From Motacilla alba alba (Eukaryota > Chordata > Aves > Passeriformes > Motacillidae), in the NCBI RefSeq assembly GCF_015832195.1, contig NC_052017.1, positions 54,218,152-54,282,151 of the forward strand: a stretch of DNA of 64,000 bases. Reading direction: 5' to 3'. Numbering within the stretch: the stretch's first letter is position 1; the number at the start of each line of letters is the position of its first letter. The notes beneath the pieces were generated by a model, which made no database searches, was not told where the DNA came from, and worked only from the letters and a program-made list of their open reading frames with translations. The translations under genes and the position numbers were made by a program. This document shows positions 11,061-22,600 of the stretch, piece by piece.

Positions 11061-14000
11061 CTCTGTCTTCAGGAACAAGTTATTGTCTCTTTTTTGATCA
11101 AGGTCCTTGCCTATATAGATTTGTTTGGGTGGGGATATGGAAGAGGGGAGGAATGTTTTGGAGTTTTTTGTTTATATTGTGATTACAGAAATAAGGATGA
11201 AAGTACTCAAGTGAGCATCTTATGGTCTCACTATGTTAAAGTCAAACTCATTACTTGTATTACTATTGATAAAAATGGTTGCTGGTTTATTGCATCAGTA
11301 GCTCCCTTTCCATTGTATTCAGAGTTTTTAAGGTACAATTAAAGCAAAATAGAATTTAAGAAAAAGGTTCTGACACTCTAGAGAAAGAAGAAAGGAAATA
11401 CCACTTAACAAGGTAGTGATAAAATTAAGATTTTTGTTTTAGGAAAGTCAGACTCTTGCAAGATCAAATCAAGATCAACTCTTGATCAACTCTTTAAATC
11501 TCTTGATCTCTTATATTCCCATTCATATAAAAAAAAGATATCTCGAGTGAACCAGTTCACTGCCAGTGGTTCTTAGCAGTTTGTCTTTAGTGGCTGAGCT
11601 TGCACTTTGTACTTTTGAAAAGACAGGTATATGGCATGAAATGTGATCTCAACTTTCCCGTTAAAACAGAGAGGTTCTGTTCCCTCCCAAGGTGCAGAGC
11701 AGTGATGCCTATAATCTCTTCTTCTCTCTGAAATGACTTAATTCTTCCCATCTTCTCAGTGTGAACAATTTCAGCCTTTATGGTACCTTTCAGCATTTTC
11801 AGACAGGGCTCTTGCTCTTTTCATAGCCTTGTGCATTTTGAATATGCTCACAAATCTGACTTCTCCCTCATGCCACTCACCATCTTTATTCAATTAATGA
11901 ACCTCTTTCCTCTGTTTTACTTGCACTGAGTTCAGGCCAATATCTGGGCAGGTGAATGCATAAATAAACAGCGTGGACTGTTTGCTATGAACTCAGGCAC
12001 ATGGTAAAGAAATTTTGTATTTGATATCCAGTAATTTACTTAGAGCAACCTATACTTTGTACAGAGAAGGATTATACAGCTGACAAAGAAACTTTGGGTT
12101 TTGTTTGTTCCTTGACCTGAATGGTGTTAACTCCTGTCTCATTGTTGGTATGGTTTTGCATTTGTAATACTGACAATGACTCTGCAGAAGCATAATCTCC
12201 TAGAACAGTGTCATCTGGTGCTGGTTGTAACTCACAACATCCAAATAGAAAAGTAAAATTAGCAATCAGATCAGGCTAGAAAAATGCTCTGATTATTTCT
12301 TTTATTTAGATTAAAGCTTTTAGGGTTCAAATCACAGGACTATAATGAATTCACTTTGCACAACTGCATCTCATTCTGTAGGTTGCAGGTATAATGAGTT
12401 GCCATAATTTTCACTGTCAGGTAATCAGCTGTGTTTTGTAACATTTGTATTGGAGTAAAGATCAAAATACTTCTGAACTGAAAATGATGACCTGTGCAAC
12501 TGTGCATGATATACTCCCGGACTACTTTAACATCAACAATAGTATTTTGATTTTTATGAGTAGGAGTAGAAACTGCAAATATTACTAAATGCAACATTCT
12601 GTAAACTGTGTGCAAAGAACAGTACTTGGTACATAAGCTGTGCAGAGTAACTCCTGTTACATGATCAGTGCTCGTTTATTCTTAGCTTTTTTTACTCTAT
12701 TACCAGTTCTTGTTAATTTATTTTTAAAGCAATTCCCTCAATGTCAAATATTATCCAGGTGGAATTACAGGAATGTTCAACAGTGTTTTAACAGCATGAT
12801 GATGAAATAATGAAAAATTCAAACATTGGAAACCTCCTTTCCAAAAAAATATGAACCAACATCAAAAAGTTACCAGAAATGTTACATATGTTATGTTACA
12901 CTTTTCTATATCTTTTAATATTTGTGTTGGATAACTGGATTGAAAGAACAAGCTGCTAGCAAATTCATATCTGTCCTAAAGTATTTGGATTTGAATGTGT
13001 GGGAAAGTGTATTGAAAGCCATATTCATAATTTATGCCCATGGCTTTTTTGTGACTTCCAGAAAGTTACAATCTTAGACAGCATTAAAAAAAGTATATTA
13101 GATTTGCTAAAGACTTTATGCATCAATAAGCTGAAGGCTAAAGACTTCAGCCATCAGTAGGAACTCAGATATTTGAGATAGTATCAATACTTCTAGTAAT
13201 AGAATTGTTTGTTATCTGAACTTGAGGAAGCACTCAGTGGGATTACTTGAGTTTAAAGTTAAGCAAATTGCTCAGAACAGAAAGTCAGCAGAAATTACTT
13301 GCTCTTTTGCCAGGTTAGTTTTCTGCAGACTGAACATGCAGAAATTACTTAAGAGATGGTCTCACAAGCACTAAAGCTAATAAAAGGCAAGGAATGAGAT
13401 TGCAGGCATGTGTGGGCTGGTATTGCTGACAATTAGAAAAATCTAGACTGGCATAAGAATACTCTTTACTCAATACCCTTTCTCAAAGAAATACCTTAAT
13501 GATTGCTATAGACTGAATTTAAACAGACCTTTATTCTTAATTATCTACCATAACCAGTGCCTTTTGCAAGTATACATTTATCTTTTGCAGACAGTACCAT
13601 GAAGTCATAATTATCTTTTTTAATCTGTTAACTGGTGTACTTAAGGAATATAAAAAAGGAGGAGCATATCTTCACTTTTAACTACTTCTTTTAATTTTTC
13701 AAATAAATCTGCTAGGATCAGATCAACCCTTTAGAAATAAGGTACCATTCAATTAAGTATGGAATTTTGACATTCTGTGTGTAAGAATGTAATTTAAGAC
13801 ATTCTCCCCAGGATTTCTGTGGGGTTTAGAGTAAACGCTTTGTATGTTTCAATATGTTTAAATCAAACTTGCTTAGATGTTAAAAAATTTAAATCCCATT
13901 TAGAAGGCTTATGATAGAGTTTTGCAGAGTTATCATACATATCTTCTGAATTTGGATACTGCTGCTTAATGTGAGATTCCACTTTGTATTATTGGAGCAA

Positions 14001-14131
14001 TACTAGACACATAGCTATGTATCACCAATTCAGGAGCCCACATTGATTTTTTTTTGAAATGCCACTAATCTATATATGATTAAATTATATATACAAATAT
14101 TATTTAATCTCTTTCTAAAACCCAGGTTAGG

Positions 14132-14156
14132 CACCTCCTGTGAAAAACAGGAGGTG
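14132..14156. other. Perfect 10-bp stem-loop
   Basis: CACCTCCTGT, five-base loop gaaaa, ACAGGAGGTG. It stands alone in AT-rich DNA with no gene attached. Confidence 0.6.
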
Positions 14157-15120
14157 ATTAAGTACCTTAAAATTTACACAACAAAAGACCTTACTGTAGA
14201 AACAAAAGTCCCCTAGAAAATATCCAATTATCATATGATTACCAGATTACTGTTATTGCAATCCATTATCAGAGCTTCAACTAATAAATCCCCTTATCAT
14301 TTTCTCTAGTGATTAAGATTTTAGTGTAGGAAAAATTTACTTATTCTGTCATGGTTTCTCATCTCAGATTTGTTCTATTCCACACAGCCTTTAGTCCTAC
14401 AAAAACATCAGTACACGAGAAACACTCACAACATACAATTTCAAGCTTTAAATTTTCCAAGGAAATAATACAGAGCTCTCATTTGTGTTCTATACATTTT
14501 AGGAATGAATTCAAAAAGCTGTGCTTTTCTTTTTGATAGCTACTGGAGCTAGTGTCCTTTCAATTATGCATCTGTCCATCAAATTCACATACTACATCTA
14601 GTGACTTAGGTTTAAATCAGAAGAGTAATCTGAACAGAAAAAGAGAATATGAACTAGCATTTGTAACAGAGAACATAGGTATGAGAGTGTAATGGATTTT
14701 TTAGGTTATTGAAAGTTGTTAAAAGGTTTCCCAAAGCATTCACCAGGCAATGCTCCTCTCATTTGATAATCTCTGAATTTTAACGCCATGCTGCTGTATG
14801 TCATATTTAGAGGAAACAGAAGCTACCCCACTGAAGCAGAAAATGTTTAATTCTTATGGATGCAATAAAATTAATTGCCCATTTTATCTTATTTCCTTAT
14901 GAACTGCTATTCGGATGGTTTTGTCCTTTTAGTTCCAGGGACTTTTTCCTATAATTCTGTTTCAACCTACAAGAAAGATACCCTACAAATCTTCAAGATA
15001 CTTACCTGGCTATTACAGCTTGTAGGTTCAGATTAACTTTTTTGAAGGTGTTTGAAGTCAACAGTTGTTCTTACCAAAAATCAGTAGAGTGCGCAAGTCA
15101 CTGCTGTCATCTGAACTATG

Positions 15121-15162
15121 CATACAGTCTTAACAGGAACGCATATAGTCTTAACAGGAACA
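15121..15162. repeat. 21-bp tandem duplication
   Basis: Two copies of catacagtcttaacaggaac plus one base, with two differences. Confidence 0.7.
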
Positions 15163-16402
15163 CAGAAACAAAAGGGTCACTACCAGTCATAGTTTATGTA
15201 CAACTAAGATTGTAAAAAAATATTTTTGTTTTAAAAGAAATGGTGGTGTGGTTTTTTTTTTGTTACATTAAACAAACATAAAAAATATGTTTCTTTGATG
15301 TAGCAAAAAACCAGGAAAACCAGCAGTTTATTTTTGCTGTAGATTTATCTTGTTAATTTTTTTAGTCAGTGTAAAACAATTGGGAAAATAATTTCCTATC
15401 CACCTTTCCCCCCCTCAAATTACTTAGAGATTTCAGGAGTGTATTTCATTTCTGAGCATTTGTGATTATTGCATACAGCCTCCCTAGTAGGAACCTTTAC
15501 AGAAGAACATGTGATTCATCGTTTCTTGCAAACAGCACCATGTATTTTTTAGCCTTCATACAATGTCACTGCCAACACAGTAAGTTTCAAAATAGTCCCG
15601 TTGTTGAAGAATGAATGCTGGCTACCGCTGACAGCCCTCTGCATCTACATTCACAGCACTGAACACACACGCACAAACGTCATCCAACAAGGGATCTAAA
15701 GCCCGAGGTTTTAACCTTGAGCAGCCAAGAATATTTGTGCCGCCGTTTCGTGGAGACTGTAGTACCAAATAGTAGCAATAGTAGCAAACACTGCCTTTCT
15801 ACCTTCAATGGTACTTTAGTTGCAACAGTGTATCTCAGGTTTACAAACAGAAGGCTCCTCATAAGAAAAACGCCTTTCTTATTAGCAGATAGGTTTCCAG
15901 GCAGCTTCATAAGCCTTAGAACCAAGCACCTTTTTATTACCTTGCAGCCCGGTTCTTCGGCTTGTGAAAGCTTGTCCTCGACACTATCGCTGGCCGCCTC
16001 AGGAGGACACTTAGGCTTGGACTTGCAGACCCTCAGAGTCAGCAATCTGGCAAATCAAGCGTCTCCGCGGCGCGGTTCAAGGTACGGAATCAAACAGCTA
16101 CGGAGGCGGAAAGGCGCAGCGAAGCGGCCGCTTCTACCGCTCTGTTTTTCTCCTTCCGGACAGAAGCGGTCACTCCTCCGCCTGCTATATTCCCAGGACG
16201 GCACCGCCTCTCTCGTCGTCCGGGAGAGATGGAGCAAGTGAAGCTAGGCAACGCCGCTTCGCCCCGCCGCAGTCCTGGCGCCCAGGGCCGCTCAGGCTGC
16301 ACCTCCACCTAGCTTGTGGGAAGAATAGCGCCACGCATTGCGTTAGGAAGTTTGTGCCTTGCCGCACACCGTGCCGCCCGAAGCGCTCGGCTCCACGTTG
16401 GC

Positions 16403-16414
16403 TGCGCAGGCGCA
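16403..16414. promoter_or_regulatory. NRF1-like site
   Basis: TGCGCAGGCGCA differs from the palindromic NRF1 consensus by one central base. It is about 170 bp upstream of the start codon, in the core of the CpG island. Confidence 0.5.
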
Positions 16415-16540
16415 GCGGTCGCGGCCGCCTGTGCCCCGCGGAGGGGTCTGAGGGCGGAGCGGCGGTGGGTCCGCGTGCCGGGGCGAGGGGACATCGGTTC
16501 CGCCACCCCCTGGGCACCCCTTGCCGCTTGACCAGCCGAC

Positions 16541-16547
16541 CCGGAAG
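16541..16547 (+). promoter_or_regulatory. ETS/GABP-like site
   Basis: CCGGAAG, 38 bp before the ATG, in the position often seen near start sites of TATA-less promoters. It could also lie within the 5' UTR. Confidence 0.4.
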
Positions 16548-16584
16548 CCGTACCCTCTATCCTCCAAGTCTCCCTCCCGCCACC

Positions 16585-16671
16585 ATGTTCAAGAAACTGA
16601 AGCAGAAGATCAGCGAGGAGCAGGTGCTGCCGCGCGGAGGGGGTGGACTTGCGAGCTCCCTCCCACCGCAG
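16585..16671 (+). CDS. GOLGA4: GOLGA4 exon 1 (coding part)
   Basis: Encodes residues 1-29. The start lies in a strong Kozak context (GCCACCATG). The first 13 residues, [13 protein letters not shown], are basic/amphipathic and match the conserved vesicle-capture N-terminus of golgin-245. The last 16 residues are Gly/Pro/Leu-rich and do not resemble the Gln-rich mammalian tail of this exon. The donor used is CAG|gtacgg at 16672. A weaker in-frame donor, CAG|gtgctg, sits 48 nt earlier at 16624. The exon ends in phase 0. Confidence 0.9.
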
Positions 16672-19600
16672 GTACGGCGAGGAGGGGCCGCTGGGAGACG
16701 TATCCGCCGGACCGTTGTGGGTGCCTGTGACGGCCTTTCTCCTGGCGGGTCAGGGCCGCGCTTCGCCCGGGGAGGCCTAGGTGTCCTGCGGGTCGGTCGG
16801 CCGGGCCTGCGCGACGCGACCCTCCCGCGGCTGCGGCAGCGGGGCCGGTCTGACCGAAGGCTCCGGGGTCGGTCGGCTGGCGGGAATCGCTGTCCGGGTC
16901 GCTGTCAGCGCGGGGCGGCTTCGCTAGAACTTCGCCATCTAAGTTTTTGGCCATCCTCCTCCTGCTAGAAACCGTGCTTCGTTTTGTCCGTTCTACAAAA
17001 GCTGTCTTGTGGAAGAATGTATAAACCATCTCTTACCTGAACATCCAACAGAACGAAACAGAAATGGGTTCCTTCCTGAGCATTTAAAGCAATGATACTT
17101 TCACATGTATATAATAATCCAGCGTTGAGTTCCCTAGTTACCCTCTTCTCTCATCTTTATGCTTGTTCTTTCAGTTCTGTACGTCCTTTCTGTTAACATC
17201 ATTTAGAGGCCTGGTTTGCTTACCTCAGCCTTATTCTTTCTTTTTTTTTTTTTTTTTAACTGTGGATTAATTGAGAATATAGTATAAATCTGAGAACAAG
17301 GCACTTATTTATTTGTTCTGGTCGTAATTTAATTGGCCATCTTCCTCTTGCGTGTACTTTCTTTCACTAAGTTATTATAAATGTATTCTAGTAAAGGCTA
17401 TTTTTTAGTGATAATAATACACACCAGATAGGACATGTGTGCAGAGTATCTAAGTGAAGGTGGCCAAAAAAAAGTTGTGATGATTTCATGCATGTGTCAA
17501 AGCAGAATAAACTCTCTCTTTGCAAATTTTGGGTAGAAAGACTTCAGCAAGTTAACTTCCTATTGGCAAAATCTGCTGATTATATCTGCCTATGTCTCAT
17601 TGCTAGGTTAAGTATCCTGTGTATCTTGGAATCTAAAAGTATAAAAACTTATATAAACTCTGAATCCTGTGAATGTTAAGCTACAGATAGGTTATTTAGT
17701 TAATTTGACAAATAGGTGCTTAGTTGCCTGAGCTTGATCTCTGTGTAATTTGAACCACTGGGAGATTTGGCACTGCATAGTCACAGTATTAGACCATGGT
17801 TTCAAAACTGCTGACAGTTATGTTCTATTCTTTGAATCACTCATTTGTGAAATAGAGGTAAGATTTTTGGAAATGGATCTATTGTGAAGTTTTGTGTAGC
17901 TTGTTGAATCTTACTTTAAGGCCTTCCATAGTATTCATTCCCTAGTTAGTGCTTTCTCTAATTAGTGAAGTATGTTTGTGTTAGTTAAGCTTAGAGTGCT
18001 GTCTTAATTGCCGTATGTGGTGAGCTTTCAGTGCCGTGTAAAAGAGATTGATCTGCAGAGTTTACCGTTTTCAATGTGCAGCAGCTAAATTATGATACCT
18101 TTCACACAGCATTGTAATCCACTTAATTCAGGATATTGTAATCCACTTAGTTTGGGGTGCTCTGTGCATGTGTTCAAGAGTTGATACTTTCTGAAAGTCA
18201 TTCTACTGAATAAATATGGGCTTACGTGCATATATGCACCCCACAGCGTAATATACTTTAGTCTTTATCTGGCTCTTGAAAAATTAACGTTGACAAATAC
18301 TGTGAAACCTGATACAAGAGCTTATAATTATACCTAGTCTATAGACCTAGTCTGCTGTACTGTGGACAGAGCAGATTATGTAACTCAAGGGTTGACATAA
18401 ATGGAAACACAGAAGCAAGAAATTACAACAAGACATTACAACAATTTTATTTGTTGTAAATTAGTTGTTTTGCAATGTTTCTTACTTCTCAGTTGCTCTC
18501 AAGTAACACTAGGGGGAAATAGTTAAATTTGATCTTAGAAGTAAAATAAGTTTGTCTTCTCATTTCTTGTATCTCATTTGAAAACAGAGTCCGTGAAGGA
18601 AGAAGTGAGGTTTTGAGGCTTATAAAATATACTGTAGTCCTGCAAAAAGTGTGGGACATGCTTTTTTCCTTTACTTTTGTTCAGATCAGTAATTCAGATC
18701 CTTAAAATGCATTCCTTCCTGTCAAAAAATTTTCAGACCAAATTTTCCCAACTCTTACCATTTCTTAGTTTATGAAACTAGTGTTTGCATTAATTTTTGC
18801 TCTTTTCTTTCCTACACCCTGTTGTACAGAGACTTCACTCACTATGCTCTATACCCTCTATGCTCTACTCATACCCCTTACTTTGAGACCTAGAACTTCA
18901 CATTTGTACTTTGGTTTGTCATGTCCAAGACTAAATTTACTAACTTAAGACTGATGTAAACCTGGAGGTAAAATTTCTCAAGTATTACTTGGAAATATAA
19001 CCTTTTCTGAGGAGATGTTTGTAGGCCTTCCTCTTTCATATGAATGGTTATCTACCTGATGTCATCTGTCAAATTGAGAATACCTGTCCCTCATAGTCTG
19101 AAGAACACATCTCTTTCTGATGGCTGACAGGGTGGAAAAAAGCGCTATTGCAATTACAGTTGTCTTAAACTGCTACTTGTCTAAGATTGTCACCTGACAA
19201 ATAGGGATGAAGAAAAAATGGAGACAGTCAGTACTTTGTTTGCCTCAGTTTTTAATAGTACTGACTGACCTTGGTCTGCCTGGTCCTGAGTCAGAGGATC
19301 ATGACTGCAGGAACATTAACTTTCCATTTGTGAACACAGAAATTTTAACAGACAAGTTGTTAAAACGTTGAATGAATGTTTATAAGTTCATGGGGCCTAT
19401 GGCATTCAACCCAGGGTACTAAAGGAGCTAGCAGATGTTAGAGGTAGGACCCTCTCAATCATCCTGGGAATCTGGGGAGGTCACTGCTGACTGGGAGCTA
19501 GCCATTGTTATTCCAGGTTACTGGAAGAGCATGAAAGAATATGCAGGGAACTACTGAGTTAACCTCAGAACCTGGAAAAATTATTAAGAAAACCCTACTG

Positions 19601-22600
19601 TCTGCTGTTGAAAGACATTTAAGGAACAGTGCTATCATCAGACAGTCAACTTGAGTTCACAAAGGGAGAATCCTGTTTAAAAAACCTTCTGCAACTAACT
19701 TCACCTGCCTGGTAGACAAAGGGAAGGTGGTGCATGTATTTTTTCTGGGTTCTATAAAGGCTTCTGGTACTGTTCTTCCCAGTATTCTTCCAGACAAGTT
19801 TTCCAACAGTGGGATGAGCAGGTATGCAGTGCACTGGGTGATGAGTTGGTTGAAGAGCAGGGCTCAAATTATTGCAGCAAACAGGACATCTGGCTGGTGA
19901 CCAGTTACCAGTGGTGTTCCTCAGGTTCTAGAGGCAGCTCAGGTCTAGAGGCAGCTCTGTTCAGACTCTTTATCAGTGATCTGGAGGCTGCAGTCCAATG
20001 CACAGATAGTTAGGTGATGATACCAAACTGGGAAGTGCTACTGACTCTCCCATGGGATAAGAGGCTTTGCCTTGCAGAGGGATCTGGATTGATTGGAGTC
20101 TTGAGCAGTCACCAGGGACATGAAGCTGAGCAAGACCAACCAAATGCTGGATTCTGCACCTGGATGGAGTAATTGCAGACACAAATCTGAACTGGGAGAG
20201 GAATGGCTGGAGAGCAGCCCTGCAGAAGGGGGTTTGGGGGTGCTGGTTGGCAGGAAGTTCGATGGGATCAGCAGTGTGTGTGCCCTGGCAGCCAAGGGAG
20301 AAAACCTCATCCTGGGGTGCATCAAACACAGCATCACCAGCCAGCCAAGAGAGGAGATTATGCCGCTGAATTCAGCACTGGTGCAGCCTCACCTCAAGTA
20401 CTGTGTGCAGTGCTGGGCCCCACTATTGAAAAAGGATGTGAAAGTCCTTGAGCATGTCCTGAGAAGGGCACCAAAGCAGGGGAAGGGGCTGGCAGGAATG
20501 TGCTCTGGGGAGCACTGAGGGCACTGGGCTTGTCTGGTTTGGAGAGGAGGAGGCTGAGGGGTGACCTCACTGCTCCCTACAGCTTCCTGAAAAGGAGAAG
20601 TAGAGAGGGAGGTACTGAGCTCTTCTCCTTGGTACACAGTGCCAGAACATGCAGGAATAACTCAAACTGTGTCTGTCATGGGAGATTTGGACTTAACATG
20701 AGGAAAGACTTTGGGTGGCCAAAACATGGAATAGACTTCCTGGAGAGATGGTTGGTGCCTTCCCCAGCCATGCCTGTCAGTGCTGAAGAGGCATTTGGAG
20801 AGTGCCCTTAAAGCCATGCTTTAACTTTTAGTCAGCCCTGAGCTGGTCAGGAAGTTGAACCCTTCCAATTTAACTATGCTATCCTGTTTCAGCTCTTTCT
20901 GTTTTTGCATAAGATCGATGAATATTTGTGCTGCAAAGCTTAGTGCCACTGAAATGACTGTAAATTGACAAGAAGTCTGAATGCAGCAGTGAGAACTGTA
21001 GAATCATTAAGGGCAGGGTGAAGAGATGTGTTGATACTGCTTCTAAGTAGTGACAAAGTGTCCTTGAATGTTTCTGGTCCTCACCAAACAGAAGGAAATT
21101 AATTTTCAAATAATCTTTAAAACCCTGGCATTAGATTGAGGGTAGGAATAAAAGAAGAGTAGGCTGTCAGCATTAATAGGTTAGTTTTTTTATAAATCCT
21201 ATGAATACTTTGATATAATTGTTTTCAGCAGTACATAAAGCTTTCATGACAAATATCTATTTGGTACTAGGTGAGGTGTTTGACTTTTGAGTAGTATTTT
21301 CAAGTTGGGACATAGGCCTACCTCTTCAGACCTGTAGCTATGACTGATTTTAGAATAATTTTGAGATAAAAAAGAACAGATATAGCTACCACTCCTGGTT
21401 CCAGCGCTGTTCAGCTGATAGAAATTTCAAGAAGAGGTAGGGTCAAAACATGCATGCGCTTACCTTATATCCTGGGTTAAGTACCCCGGGCCCTTCCCAC
21501 AGGTGGAACTTGTGATCATCTGACCACTCTGGGCCTGGATTTGGGCTCCAGGGGCAGAGTATGGCACGTTCCTCTGGTATGCCAGGTGTTGGCAGCCTGG
21601 GATTGCAGGACTGGGATACAGGTCCAAGGGATGGGGTCTGTGCAGGAGGGCATCACCTCATCAAAGCAAGGCCTGACCTTCCTCTTCCTCCTGCCGCATG
21701 CCTGAAATGTTTTGAGTCCACAATCCTTCAAGCCCTTCACAATACCTGATGAGAAATCTTACTAATTACTTTGTTTTGTATAGATCTGCTTGTTGATACT
21801 TTACTACTCATTACATTTATACTGAAATTTTATATTTGAAGTTTGAATGGTGAGGCTGGCAAGGTAGTTTGTTTGAGTTGGTGTGACTTTTTAGAACCTC
21901 AATTTGAATGAAGTTGTAAAATTTCTGTGAATAGATGTTTAGTTCTGATAGGAACAAGTACATACAGACATCAGAAAAATATAGCAATTTCTTGCACCTT
22001 TTCATTGTTTAGAGTCAATGTTATATTACAAATTTAAAGTTCATAAGTTTTCTTAGTGCCATTTTTTTGTTGCTGGTTTTCTAAGTTTTTGATCAGATTA
22101 TGTTCCACTTGTAAATGCTTGAATTTCTGTCAAATCACTAAACTTTTAAACCTTAAGCAACTCTAATATGTTCCTAAAATGTTAGGAGGCTTGTTTTTCA
22201 AATATGGTCTAAGAGGACCATAGTCAGAAATAATCAAAATAACCCATTTTGTTATTTGTTCTTGTGGCTGATTTATGACACATTTTGCTCTGGGGACTTT
22301 TTAGTAAGGTAGAACTTGTCACAGACAGTTGTTTTCTTTAAAAAGATCTAGACTAGGTTTCACTGCGATGATATACTTAGTAATTCTTGAAGTGAATTAT
22401 GATACAGAATAATTAGTTCTGGAGTTAATAGTATTACTTGTTGATATACATGATCTCTCTATAGGTCCCTTCCAGATCCCCTCCATCAACTGGCAACAGA
22501 ATCAGGACAACTTCATTTACAGATCAGAATCATGAAGGCACTTTAACGCCAGACAAAGAGGTCAGTTGAGAACTGTTTTTCTCTCCTTTTCAGCTTATAA

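Larger units (their letters stand above)
11061..16049. other. Intergenic DNA upstream of GOLGA4
   Basis: AT-rich, with no convincing coding exon on either strand. It contains a 10-bp perfect hairpin (14132-14156), a 21-bp tandem duplication (15121-15162) and small A/T runs. In mammals the upstream neighbour is a divergent gene (LRRFIP2), but I see none of its exons here. Confidence 0.5.
16050..16960. promoter_or_regulatory. CpG island with GOLGA4 promoter
   Basis: A dense GC- and CpG-rich stretch in an otherwise AT-rich region, ending shortly after the first donor site. No TATA box is seen. It contains GGGCGG (16452-16457, Sp1-like), TGCGCAGGCGCA (16403-16414, one base from the NRF1 palindrome) and CCGGAAG in both orientations (16541-16547 forward, 16153-16159 reverse, ETS/GABP-like). 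This fits a TATA-less housekeeping promoter, as expected for a Golgi tether. The transcription start probably lies between 16300 and 16560, which is inference. Confidence 0.8.

Noticed and set aside
15717..16968. Several long open frames on both strands in the CpG island (e.g. 15717-16241, 16354-16968, 16610-17029)
   Set aside because: GC-rich DNA has few stops. The frames overlap each other and the real exon 1 and show no protein-like pattern that I recognise.
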